A stretch of 12,219 nt of DNA, taken from positions 1-12,219 of the forward strand of contig JAUVBP010000014.1 in the NCBI GenBank assembly GCA_030591125.1, written 5' to 3'. Made by a program: the position numbers and the translations under genes. The notes under the pieces were generated by a model that saw nothing but the letters and a program-made list of their open reading frames with translations, was not told where the DNA came from and made no database searches. This DNA is from Candidatus Woesearchaeota archaeon. Lineage in GTDB: Archaea; Nanobdellota; Nanobdellia; Woesearchaeales; UBA11576. Shown here in pieces: positions 1 through 7,092 of the stretch (its first letter is position 1; every line of letters starts with the position of its first letter).

Positions 1-26
1 AGGAAAAAGAGCCAGCACCTCAATAA
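1..26 (+). CDS. C-terminal end of an upstream gene (partial, tentative)
   Basis: The frame ending with TAA at 24-26 reads Glu-Lys-Glu-Pro-Ala-Pro-Gln-stop. It ends one base before the ATG of the next gene. A charged, Pro/Ala-containing tail and such tight spacing fit an upstream gene in the same operon. Only eight codons are visible, so this is inference from spacing and nothing can be said about function. Confidence 0.3.
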
Positions 27-27
27 A

Positions 28-2481
28 ATGGAGTTCAATACACTGAAAGAACTCGTAAAGAGCCTTAAGGATTCTGACAAGACAGCCATAACAGACAGGA
101 AAGAATACCGCAGGTTCAGCTACACATACAAGGAACTGCATCTACTCTCACAGAAGTTCGCAGCATTTCTCAAGAACAAGAACGTGAAGAAAGGAGACCG
201 CATAATAGTGTGGAGCCCTAACGGGATAGAGTATGCTGTGGTGGTGCTCGGCGCTTTCTTAAGAGGTGCTGTCCTGGTCCCGATCGACCTGCGGTCAAAC
301 ATAGACTTTGTCAAAGATATAGCTAAACAGGTCAGACCTAAGATCGTGTTCCAGACGAGATACAAACCCAAGGCAAACCGATCATTCTTCATGGATGATC
401 TCCTAGACACCCTGGAAGGCATCAGGGCTGAAGAAGATACCACAACAGTGAATGGGACTGACCTTGCAGAGATACTCTACACGTCTGGCACTACAGGCAA
501 TCCGAAAGGAGTGATGCTCACGCACAGGAACATAATATCAAATGTAATATCCGTGAATGCTACAGCCAGACTATTCCCCGAACAGAAGTTCCTGTCAGTC
601 CTCCCTCTAAGCCACGTGTTCGAGCAGGTGGCAGGTTTCCTTGTGCTCCTGTCTAACCAGACCACCATAGTCTACCTGAAGACCCTGAAGACAAGAGACC
701 TATTCCAGGCATTCCAGGACGAGCAGATAACAAACGCAGCAGTAGTCCCCAGGCTTCTTGAGCTGATACACACAGGGATACTGCAGAAAGTGAAGGACAA
801 AGAGAAGTTCACATCACTGGTCCGGTCCATCGGAAAGCTGCCTCTCATGTTCAGAAGAATAATATTCCACAAGATACACAAGAAGTTCGGAGGCAGGATG
901 ACCTATTTTGTCTGCGGCGGAGCTCCATTAGATGTATCTGTAGAGAAGTTCTATGATGCGATAGGCATGAGGATCGTGCAGGGCTACGGACTTACCGAAT
1001 CATCTCCAGTGCTGACCACCAACACACCTGTACGCAAGAAGACAGGATCTGTAGGCAAAGCCGTGCCAGGAGTGAAGATCAAGATATCTGCGAGCGGCGA
1101 GGTGTTCGCGAAAGGCGACAACATCACACAAGGGTATTATAAGAACCCAAAGAAGACAGAAGAGCTGTTCGAGGACGGCTGGTTGAATACCGGAGATCTG
1201 GGCCATCTTGATGATGATGGGAACCTCTTCCTCAAAGGAAGAAAGAAAGACATGATAGTAACATCCGCAGGGATCAACGTGTATCCTGAAGATATCGAAC
1301 ATGTGCTGAACAGGCTGCCCGGTGTCCTGGACAGCTGCGTGATCGGCACAAGAGCGAAAAAGGGTGAAGAGATACATGCAGTACTTCTGCTTGAAAAAAA
1401 GACAGGCAAGAGAGAAGACACTGCAGGGATGATTGCTGCTGCGAACCAGAAACTTGATGATCCGCAGAAGATACAGTACCATGGTGTCTGGCCTCACGAG
1501 GACTTCCCAAGGACAACCACCATGAAGATAAAGAAGTTCGTGGTCAAACAGGCTGTGGAGAAAGAATCCAAGACAATCGGTGTCGTCGACTCAAAGAACA
1601 ATGTCCATAAGATACTCTCGCAATTGACCTGTAAGAAGATCACAAAAGATTCCACGCTGCAACAGCTCGGCCTCTCATCCCTTGACAGGGTCGAGATGAT
1701 CTCCCTCCTGGAGCAGGAGTTCAACATCGAGATCGATGAAGAGAACATACTGCCCACGACAAAGGTCAATGATATAGAGCGTACTGTCAAAGAGAGGAAA
1801 ACAGCAGAAAAAAGGGATGTGTTCAGGAGATATGCGCTGTCCTATCCTACAAGAGCCCTACGTCTCATCTTCCAGAAAGCCATCCTGTTCCCATTCGTGT
1901 GGGTATTCACGAGACCCGCTGTCGAAGGTGAAGAGAACCTCAAAGGTCTGGAAGGCCCTGCCATATTCGTGGCAAACCACCAGAGCTATTTTGACGGACC
2001 TGTCATACTCATGAAACTTCCCCTAAGAGTGTCCCAGAACATGGCCATAGCCACCTGGCGGGAGTTCTTCTTCACAGAAGAGCTCAGGTTCAGGAGCATG
2101 GGAAGAAGAGCCCTGTTCTCATTGCTCACGACAGTCTTAAACGTATACCCCTTCCCCCAACAGAAGGGATACAAGAGAAGCATGAAGTACACCGGGAAGC
2201 TCCTTGATAGAGGATGGAACGTGATGTTCTTCCCTGAGGGGGAGCGGACCTTGACAGGCAAGATGAACAGGTTCAAGCAGGGAATAGGCATACTTGCTGT
2301 CGAGATGGATGTCCCTATAGTGCCGATCAAACTAGACGGGCTCACATCGATCTACCCCCGAGGCAAGACCCTCCCAGGTTTCGGGACGTGCAAGGTAAAG
2401 ATAGGGAAACCGATAATCATAAAGAAGAAATCATATGTACAGGCAACAGACATCATAGAGAAAGCTGTGGGGGACCTGTGA
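28..2481 (+). CDS. Trifunctional fusion: acyl-CoA/acyl-ACP synthetase - acyl carrier domain - PlsC acyltransferase
   Basis: Three domains sit in one 817-residue chain. Residues about 1-520 are an ANL-family AMP-forming ligase: the P-loop TSGTTGNPKG lies at 152-161, GYGLTES at 319-325, the ribose-binding aspartate is D390, the hinge region GRKKD is 404-408, and the probable catalytic lysine is K500 in PRTTTMK. Residues about 530-600 are an acyl carrier domain whose LGLSSLD motif (547-553) offers S551 for phosphopantetheine. Residues about 610-817 are a PlsC/LPLAT acyltransferase with the HX4D pair H651/D656 and FPEGER at 735-740. From known families, the ligase would adenylate a fatty acid and PlsC would pass an acyl group to a glycerolipid. 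Loading the internal carrier in cis is inference. The order (ligase, carrier, PlsC) differs from E. coli Aas, which is PlsC then ligase. The frame is open to the window edge, but ATG 28 follows a probable upstream stop closely. The alpha/beta hydrolase starts one base downstream, so they are probably co-transcribed. Confidence 0.93.
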   Translation: MEFNTLKELVKSLKDSDKTAITDRKEYRRFSYTYKELHLLSQKFAAFLKNKNVKKGDRIIVWSPNGIEYAVVVLGAFLRGAVLVPIDLRSNIDFVKDIAKQVRPKIVFQTRYKPKANRSFFMDDLLDTLEGIRAEEDTTTVNGTDLAEILYTSGTTGNPKGVMLTHRNIISNVISVNATARLFPEQKFLSVLPLSHVFEQVAGFLVLLSNQTTIVYLKTLKTRDLFQAFQDEQITNAAVVPRLLELIHTGILQKVKDKEKFTSLVRSIGKLPLMFRRIIFHKIHKKFGGRMTYFVCGGAPLDVSVEKFYDAIGMRIVQGYGLTESSPVLTTNTPVRKKTGSVGKAVPGVKIKISASGEVFAKGDNITQGYYKNPKKTEELFEDGWLNTGDLGHLDDDGNLFLKGRKKDMIVTSAGINVYPEDIEHVLNRLPGVLDSCVIGTRAKKGEEIHAVLLLEKKTGKREDTAGMIAAANQKLDDPQKIQYHGVWPHEDFPRTTTMKIKKFVVKQAVEKESKTIGVVDSKNNVHKILSQLTCKKITKDSTLQQLGLSSLDRVEMISLLEQEFNIEIDEENILPTTKVNDIERTVKERKTAEKRDVFRRYALSYPTRALRLIFQKAILFPFVWVFTRPAVEGEENLKGLEGPAIFVANHQSYFDGPVILMKLPLRVSQNMAIATWREFFFTEELRFRSMGRRALFSLLTTVLNVYPFPQQKGYKRSMKYTGKLLDRGWNVMFFPEGERTLTGKMNRFKQGIGILAVEMDVPIVPIKLDGLTSIYPRGKTLPGFGTCKVKIGKPIIIKKKSYVQATDIIEKAVGDL

Positions 2482-2482
2482 C

Positions 2483-3343
2483 ATGATAGCAATGCAATGG
2501 AACATAATCAAGATTTTGCTCATAATAGTAGCATCCATAGTCCTGATGTCTGCATTCATATTCTTCATAAACGTACGTCCGTTCAGGAACTATGACCCTG
2601 ACACTCCGGACAGGTATGGCATAGTCTATGAAGAAGTCACTTTCAATACCACAGACAAGATAACCATCCACGCATGGATTCTCAAGCCAGAAAAATCCAA
2701 TGGGACAGTCATTGTAGGTCATGGATACCCTTTCAATAAGGGAAACATCCTCAGCGTCGCAAAGTTCCTATATCCTGAGTATACCCTCCTGTTCTATGAC
2801 CACAGGTACTTCGGCCAGAGTTCAGGCAGCGTGACAAGCGTCGGAGCGAATGAGCCAAAAGATGTGGAGGCGGCAGTGAAGTTCGTGCGCAGGAGATATG
2901 GTAAAGAAGAGAATATTGCATTGTACGGATTCTCATTGAGTGCTGCGGCAGTCCTCATGGCAAAGACTGAAGTCGATGCGATAATCGCGGATTCACCATA
3001 CTCTGACCTCGATTCCATGGTCAAGCACATGTACTGGATATTCGGCCCATTCAAGTATCCTTTTGTGAAGGTGACTTCCCTGTTGTCCAGGATATTCTTT
3101 GGCGTCTACCCTTGTGATGTATCACCTACCCTGGCGGTCAAGGATATCAAAGTGCCGATCCTACTCATACACGGGGAGAAGGACATGCAGATACCTGTCA
3201 AGCACTCACAGGCCATCAAGGCAAGCAACCCCGACATAGAGCTGTGGGTTGTGGAAGGGGTGCGGCATGGACAGGCGCACGCGGATGTCCAGGAAGAGTA
3301 TGAGAAAAGGGTGAATGCGTTCTTGAAGAAGAATATGAAGTAG
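2483..3343 (+). CDS. Membrane-anchored alpha/beta hydrolase
   Basis: A serine hydrolase of the alpha/beta fold, 286 residues. One hydrophobic helix at about 8-30 probably anchors it, with the catalytic domain on the outer face (topology is inferred). The expected motifs appear in order: GHGYP as the oxyanion region near residue 78, YDHRYFGQSSG, the nucleophile elbow GFSLS with S151, HGEKD with D234, and VRHG with H262, so the triad is complete. The substrate cannot be read from the sequence; esterase, lipase and peptidase relatives all share this layout. The gene starts one base after the stop of the ligase-ACP-PlsC fusion, which suggests a role in lipid or acyl-ester turnover, perhaps releasing acyl groups for the ligase (inference). 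ATG 2483 is chosen because a G-run at 2469-2473 lies 9 bases upstream; an in-frame ATG at 2492 is the alternative. Confidence 0.88.
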   Translation: MIAMQWNIIKILLIIVASIVLMSAFIFFINVRPFRNYDPDTPDRYGIVYEEVTFNTTDKITIHAWILKPEKSNGTVIVGHGYPFNKGNILSVAKFLYPEYTLLFYDHRYFGQSSGSVTSVGANEPKDVEAAVKFVRRRYGKEENIALYGFSLSAAAVLMAKTEVDAIIADSPYSDLDSMVKHMYWIFGPFKYPFVKVTSLLSRIFFGVYPCDVSPTLAVKDIKVPILLIHGEKDMQIPVKHSQAIKASNPDIELWVVEGVRHGQAHADVQEEYEKRVNAFLKKNMK

Positions 3344-3359
3344 CATAGTATTATCCTTC

Positions 3360-3500
3360 TAACCCAAATGGACACCAGCACCACTGCGCTCGCTATGATT
3401 CTGCCACCATTACATCTTGCTGAACTGCGATAGTGTCTGATTTAGTCTCTGACACCTCGCTAGGCAGGGGTGCTGGTGTTATAAGAAATATAATGGGTTA
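3360..3500. repeat. Long imperfect inverted repeat between the hydrolase gene and gltX
   Basis: The arm 3372-3387 pairs with 3464-3479: 11 base pairs, one A/G mismatch, then 4 more pairs. An outer arm 3360-3366 pairs with 3494-3500 (7 pairs, TAACCCA/TGGGTTA). The 76-base interior holds the direct repeat CTCGCTA (3389-3395 and 3456-3462) and a small hairpin, GTGTC at 3433-3437 with GACAC at 3451-3455. It could be a structured RNA, the end of the upstream transcript, or a miniature mobile element. It does not match tRNA or box C/D sRNA layout. Confidence 0.6.
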
Positions 3501-3518
3501 TAGAGTGACAGTACATTA

Positions 3519-3549
3519 TTTATAAGTTTCAAATGCACAGATTTTTAAA
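3519..3549 (+). promoter_or_regulatory. TATA elements of gltX
   Basis: Two TATA-like boxes precede the gltX ATG at 3573. TTTTTAAA at 3542-3549 is centred about 27 bases upstream, which would give a leaderless mRNA. TTTATAAG at 3519-3526 would give a leader of about 25 bases. No Shine-Dalgarno sequence is visible between 3550 and 3572, which favours the leaderless option. Confidence 0.6.
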
Positions 3550-3572
3550 ACAAGACTGATTTCTGAAACCCT

Positions 3573-5270
3573 ATGGAGATAGACAATATCATACGAAATC
3601 TTGCTCTCAAGAACGCCATAGGCTACAAAGGCAAGGCCAACCCTAAAGCATTGATAGGGAAGGTCCTGGGAGCGCATCCTGAATGGCGTGAGAAGAGAGG
3701 AGAGCTTGCAAAAAAGGTCAATATCATAGTCAGTGAAGTTAACCGGCTCGGTGTAGATGAACAGCGGGCAGAGCTTGAAAAAGAAGCTCCGGAGATGCTC
3801 GAGAAAAAAAAGAAAGAGGACAGGGACCTGTTCGCATTCCTGGGAATAACCCAGGGAGACAAGATCGTCACAGCATTCCCTCCCGGCCCTGAGAAATATC
3901 CGCACATAGGACATGCAAAGGCGCTGCTTCTCAACCATATGCTCGCAAAGCAGTTCGGAGGGAAGTTCATACTCAGGTTCGAAGACACAAATCCCAACCT
4001 TGTCCAGGGCGTATTCTATGACATAATGCAGGAGAACTTCAAGGACCTGGAAGTAGAGTGGGACGAACTCCATTATGCATCAGACAACATGGAACTGTTC
4101 TACGAACTCTGTGAAAAAGTGTTGAAGGGAAGGGATGCCTATGTATGCAACTGTGACATGGACAGGATACGACTTTCCCGTGAGAAAGGAGATGCGTGCG
4201 ACTGCCGCGAACGCGGGACTCCAGAGAACCTTGAGATGTGGGAAAAGATGAAGGCAGACCTTCCAAAAGGCCATGCTATCGTGCGTCTAAAGATCGATCT
4301 TGCACACAAGAACTCAACCATGCGCGATCCCACAATATTCAGGATAATAGATGAAGAGCACGCCAGGCAAGGCAAGAAGTATCGCGTGTGGCCAAATTAC
4401 GATTTCCAGAACTCCATAATGGACGGGAAGTATGGCGTCACTCACAGGCTCAGGAGCAAAGAGTTCGAGCTCAGGAGCGAATTACAGAGATATATCCAGA
4501 ACATACTAGGATTTATCCCCACCACAACGACATTTGAGTTCGGCAGGTTCAACATGGTAGGTGTAGAGAGCAGCGGCCGCGCCATAAGGGAAGGTATAGA
4601 GAGAGGAGAACTTCTCGGTTGGGATGACCCTTCACTCACCACACTTGTCGCATTGAAGCGCCGAGGGTTCAGGCCCGAGGCAATAAAGAACTTTGTGATA
4701 TCTACAGGGATATCAAAAGCCGAGGCGACAATGACCTGGGATGACCTCATAATCCACAACAAAAGACTTCTTGATGCGGAGGCGAACAGATATTTCTTCA
4801 TCGCAGACCCTGTAGAGGTCAAGATAGAAGATTCTCCTGAACAAGAAGTCGAGCTTAACCTGCATCCAGAGCACAGGAAAGGTGGACGTAAGCTCATCTG
4901 TGGATATACATACTACCTTGCTGCGAACGATCATTCTGCAATAGAAGATGGTGCATTGTACAGGCTGATGGACTGCGTGAACTTCAGGAAGAACGGCGAC
5001 ACGTTCAGGTTCGACTCTAAAGATGTGGCAGCGTATAAGAAAGAAGGTAAGAAGATAATGCATTGGCTTCCTAAGTCTGATGACCTCATCTCTGTTGATG
5101 TGATGATGCCTGACAAGAAAGTCGAGACCGGGCTTGCTGAGCCGACAGTGCTTGGTGTGAAGGATGGTTCAGTCATACAGTTCGAGAGATTCGGGTTCTG
5201 CAGGCTTGACAAGAGAGAGAAGACTGAAGAAGGGAAAGAGAAGCTCGTGTTCTGGTATACTCACAAATGA
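3573..5270 (+). CDS. gltX: Glutamyl-tRNA synthetase, archaeal type
   Basis: A class I aminoacyl-tRNA synthetase that charges tRNA-Glu with glutamate in the cytoplasm. Archaeal enzymes of this type usually also charge tRNA-Gln, which an amidotransferase then corrects (family knowledge). The 565-residue length is normal for the archaeal/eukaryotic subfamily. The N-terminal 80 residues are the helical extension seen in archaeal members. The HIGH motif is H111-I-G-H114. A Cys pair C192/C194 and a second pair C209/C211 form a probable zinc knob. The region 325-365 (FGRFNM, then REGIERG and GWDDP) and the RRGFRPEAI stretch are typical of archaeal GluRS. The KMSKS loop is highly degenerate (VESSGRAI at 331-338) and lacks the usual second lysine. 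The C-terminal half is the beta-barrel anticodon-binding type shared with GlnRS, not the bacterial helical type. The start is supported by a TATA box about 27 bases upstream. Confidence 0.95.
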   Translation: MEIDNIIRNLALKNAIGYKGKANPKALIGKVLGAHPEWREKRGELAKKVNIIVSEVNRLGVDEQRAELEKEAPEMLEKKKKEDRDLFAFLGITQGDKIVTAFPPGPEKYPHIGHAKALLLNHMLAKQFGGKFILRFEDTNPNLVQGVFYDIMQENFKDLEVEWDELHYASDNMELFYELCEKVLKGRDAYVCNCDMDRIRLSREKGDACDCRERGTPENLEMWEKMKADLPKGHAIVRLKIDLAHKNSTMRDPTIFRIIDEEHARQGKKYRVWPNYDFQNSIMDGKYGVTHRLRSKEFELRSELQRYIQNILGFIPTTTTFEFGRFNMVGVESSGRAIREGIERGELLGWDDPSLTTLVALKRRGFRPEAIKNFVISTGISKAEATMTWDDLIIHNKRLLDAEANRYFFIADPVEVKIEDSPEQEVELNLHPEHRKGGRKLICGYTYYLAANDHSAIEDGALYRLMDCVNFRKNGDTFRFDSKDVAAYKKEGKKIMHWLPKSDDLISVDVMMPDKKVETGLAEPTVLGVKDGSVIQFERFGFCRLDKREKTEEGKEKLVFWYTHK

Positions 5271-5332
5271 GCAGCTTAGGAGCAACTTAGCGCATCAAGA
5301 ACCAATCCAAATCGTAATAAGTGACAAAAAGT

Positions 5333-5340
5333 ATTAAATA
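5333..5340 (+). promoter_or_regulatory. TATA element of the cysteine-rich protein gene
   Basis: ATTAAATA centred about 33 bases before ATG 5369 would place the transcript start near 5362. That leaves a leader of only a few bases, including GTGAT just before the ATG. Confidence 0.5.
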
Positions 5341-5368
5341 AGAAGATAACTCATACTGTTGTGATAAC

Positions 5369-5572
5369 ATGGAAATAAGATTCCCCTGCGGATCCAAAGG
5401 AAGAGCAGAGTTCTGTCCAGGCTTATGCCCCTATGGAGAGTTCTGTAATGTGAAAGACAAGAAGACAGATGTTCCCCGAGGATTCCAGGAAGAGACAGCA
5501 TCAACTTTACCTGAAGAGAAACCCTGTGAAGACTGCTCTCAAGAAGATTCTCAAGTAGAAGTATACTTCTAA
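5369..5572 (+). CDS. Small cysteine-rich protein, possible metal-binding
   Basis: 67 residues with six cysteines: C7, C16, C20, C26, C53 and C56. The segment LCPYGEFCNVKD (19-30) resembles the C-x5-C-x3-H part of CCCH zinc fingers, with Asp where His is expected. The C-terminal CEDC is a second potential metal-binding pair. The middle and end are acidic and probably flexible. I do not recognise a family. A zinc-binding role is inferred only from the cysteine pattern; an Fe-S site or disulphides are alternatives. The gene has its own TATA element and ends 17 bases from the end of the convergent receiver-domain gene, so the two are not co-transcribed. Confidence 0.72.
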   Translation: MEIRFPCGSKGRAEFCPGLCPYGEFCNVKDKKTDVPRGFQEETASTLPEEKPCEDCSQEDSQVEVYF

Positions 5573-5589
5573 ACGAGGAGAAGGGCCTG

Positions 5590-5976
5590 TCACTTATCGC
5601 CAAGATACTTCTCTATGCACTCAGTTATCTGACTTGGCTTGTAAGGCTTTGCAACATAATCTGCAAAACCCCTACTTATTATCTCATGCCTATTGAATCC
5701 GCTGCCTGACACAAGCACGACAGGGACGCCATTACCACGCTGCTGTATGCCCTCAAGGAGCTGTATTCCATCCATCTGCGGCATCTTAAAATCAGTCAGT
5801 ATAAGGTCAGGCTGACACTGCACATAAAAATCAAGTGCCTGGGCACCATTCTCCACAGCATACACATCATGACCTGTGCTCTCACATATACTGCGCATCA
5901 GGTCTCTAAGGCTCTCCCTATCTTCTGCAACAAGAATCTTCTTTCTATCATCGATTTTACTAACTATATCTGACAT
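5590..5976 (-). CDS. Stand-alone response regulator receiver protein (CheY-like)
   Basis: A single receiver domain of 128 residues with no output domain. All conserved positions are present: acidic pocket E18/D19, phospho-acceptor D62 in LILTDFKMPQMDG, the switch hydroxyl S90 in LVSGS, and K110 in the KP motif. It should accept phosphate from a histidine kinase on D62 and signal by protein-protein contact. No kinase, chemotaxis gene or archaellum gene is in the window, so the partner is unknown. Ten residues precede the first beta strand. ATG 5976 is supported by a GGTGA ribosome binding site 6-7 bases upstream. Receiver proteins in archaea are usually regarded as acquired from bacteria (general knowledge); nothing in the base composition here points to recent transfer. 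Confidence 0.92.
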   Translation of the reverse strand: MSDIVSKIDDRKKILVAEDRESLRDLMRSICESTGHDVYAVENGAQALDFYVQCQPDLILTDFKMPQMDGIQLLEGIQQRGNGVPVVLVSGSGFNRHEIISRGFADYVAKPYKPSQITECIEKYLGDK

Positions 5977-5982
5977 CTCACA

Positions 5983-6035
5983 TCACCTTATTCTCAAAAC
6001 ACCAATAACTAAATCTTAAGCGGTGGTATATAAAA
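5983..6035 (-). promoter_or_regulatory. Promoter and ribosome binding site of the receiver gene
   Basis: On the minus strand a TATA box, TTTTATATA, occupies 6035-6027. It predicts a start near 6004 and a leader of about 28 bases. The leader contains the Shine-Dalgarno sequence GGTGA (complement of 5983-5987), spaced 6-7 bases from ATG 5976. Confidence 0.65.
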
Positions 6036-6076
6036 CCCTAGCATATAAGCAGAAACTGAAGATATAACTGATACAT

Positions 6077-6556
6077 TCAGATCATCTTCAAGAAGAAACC
6101 CCAGGCACCTGCACCAAACAGGCTTATGATAGTCACAGCGACTCCTGCTATGATGACACCCAATATACATGCTATTGTGAACTTCTTGTACCCTAGACCA
6201 AGCAGATAAGAGCCTAAAGCCCCACTATACACGCCAGAACCAGGCAATGGGATGCCTATGAAAAGAGCGACACCTATCTCTCCATACTTCTCCACATAAG
6301 GATGTATCTTCTTCTGCGTCTTGACTACAATCTTCTTGTAGAGCCTGCCTATAGGCTTTATCCTTATGACTAAATGGATGAACTTGTCAAGCAGGAAATA
6401 GATCAGGATACCCAGCAGTATATTCGTTATGACTGCTATCATAAATACATCCACCCAGCTCATGTGAAGCTTGAGGATGCCATAAGGTATTGATGCCCTG
6501 AGCTCCAGGAAGGGGAGAAAGGTTATTACTATAATCTCTATGATTTCGCGGATCAT
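6077..6556 (-). CDS. Small integral membrane protein, putative small multidrug export family (COG2426-like)
   Basis: 159 residues with hydrophobic helices at about 5-17, 34-58, 93-118 and 126-150. Two conserved-looking re-entrant motifs are visible: PFLELRASIPYG (15-26) near the start and GIPLPGSGVYSG (101-112). A basic cytoplasmic loop lies at 66-86. The paired motifs and length match the family called putative small multi-drug export protein (Pfam PF06695). That name is poorly supported by experiment, so transport function and substrate are open. The family's proline/glycine motifs recall DedA-type membrane proteins (inference). ATG 6556 is chosen because a TATA box lies 28 bases upstream, giving a leaderless mRNA. 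Confidence 0.82.
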   Translation of the reverse strand: MIREIIEIIVITFLPFLELRASIPYGILKLHMSWVDVFMIAVITNILLGILIYFLLDKFIHLVIRIKPIGRLYKKIVVKTQKKIHPYVEKYGEIGVALFIGIPLPGSGVYSGALGSYLLGLGYKKFTIACILGVIIAGVAVTIISLFGAGAWGFFLKMI

Positions 6557-6579
6557 AAAGCAAGTTTTTTGCCTTTTGG

Positions 6580-6588
6580 TTTAAATAT
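6580..6588 (-). promoter_or_regulatory. TATA element of the small membrane protein gene
   Basis: Read on the minus strand this is ATATTTAAA, centred 28 bases before ATG 6556. No Shine-Dalgarno sequence lies between, so a leaderless transcript is likely. The box overlaps the tentative upstream extension of the neighbouring plus-strand frame, which argues against that extension being coding. Confidence 0.65.
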
Positions 6589-6619
6589 GTTTGGGGGATC
6601 CGGCAAGACTACCGTAAGT

Positions 6620-6627
6620 GTTATATA
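6620..6627 (+). promoter_or_regulatory. TATA element of the 83-residue protein gene
   Basis: The sequence around 6620-6627 reads GTTATATAC. It is centred about 29 bases before ATG 6653, as expected for a leaderless archaeal transcript. It is the main reason for choosing that start. Confidence 0.6.
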
Positions 6628-6652
6628 CAATCCCCTAGTGAAAAATGTCACA

Positions 6653-6904
6653 ATGTCAAGACAATACACAGACCTTAAACAGCTGAACGATTGTGTCGAC
6701 CATCTGTATACGGGTATGCAGCAATCAATAGCACTATACTTGCAAGGTAACAGGGAACTTCCAGAAGACTTCCTGAACATATACCACGACGCAGTCGACA
6801 GGATAGTCTCTGACCGCCCAGAGCTGAGAGCTTATGCGATAAGATCCGCGTTCAGAGTCCTGGTTGAGTCATGTCCGGCACATCGAAGCATGCGAGACCA
6901 GTGA
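6653..6904 (+). CDS. Hypothetical protein, 83 residues, probably all-helical
   Basis: I do not recognise this protein. It begins MSRQYTDLKQLND. It has no membrane helix or signal peptide, and its hydrophobic spacing suggests three helices at about 6-30, 36-50 and 54-72. Cysteines are C14 and C74. The frame stays open upstream to a TTG at 6569, but the TATA box at 6620-6627 sits at the distance expected for a leaderless start at 6653. The upstream 28 codons also overlap the promoter of the divergent membrane protein gene. The spacer to the membrane protein gene is 96 bases with back-to-back promoters, so the two could be co-regulated. Confidence 0.6.
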   Translation: MSRQYTDLKQLNDCVDHLYTGMQQSIALYLQGNRELPEDFLNIYHDAVDRIVSDRPELRAYAIRSAFRVLVESCPAHRSMRDQ

Positions 6905-6998
6905 ACCCCTTCTCATTCAGAAACTTTTTAATACTCAAGTGCCAAATTCACCACTTAGAGCGCCTAAAAAGCCCGAATTCTAGCGTGAAAACCACAAG

Positions 6999-7087
6999 TT
7001 TTAAATACGACGACCCATTTTAGAAGGCCTGTAATGCTTAAATCAATAGGTTTAAGGCAATATCTATAATCAATGAATGAGGTGGAT
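6999..7087 (+). promoter_or_regulatory. Promoter, leader and ribosome binding site of the tandem histone gene
   Basis: TTTTAAATAC at 6999-7008 is the best TATA element. It predicts a start near 7030 and a leader of about 63 bases. A weaker candidate, CTTAAAT, lies near 7036. GAGGTGGAT around 7079-7087 is a strong Shine-Dalgarno sequence for ATG 7093. The rest of the gap 6905-7092 is A/T-rich, with a short T-run near 6928-6932 that could end the previous transcript. Confidence 0.6.
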
Positions 7088-7092
7088 ACCAA

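Noticed and set aside
1000..1497. 165-codon open frame on the minus strand
   Set aside because: It lies wholly inside the acyl ligase domain, antisense to clear conserved motifs, and has no recognisable protein features or promoter.
2453..2722. 89-codon minus-strand frame rich in Tyr and Cys
   Set aside because: It is antisense to the start of the alpha/beta hydrolase and spans the tight operon junction; nothing supports expression.
3372..3479. Box C/D sRNA or tRNA-like gene
   Set aside because: CTGA-like boxes exist but the box C match is poor and the spacing (about 19 bases between boxes) is too long; there is no tRNA T-loop or acceptor pairing.
6569..6652. N-terminal extension of the 83-residue protein from a TTG
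   Set aside because: It overlaps the divergent promoter and the gene's own TATA box; ATG 6653 fits the leaderless rule.
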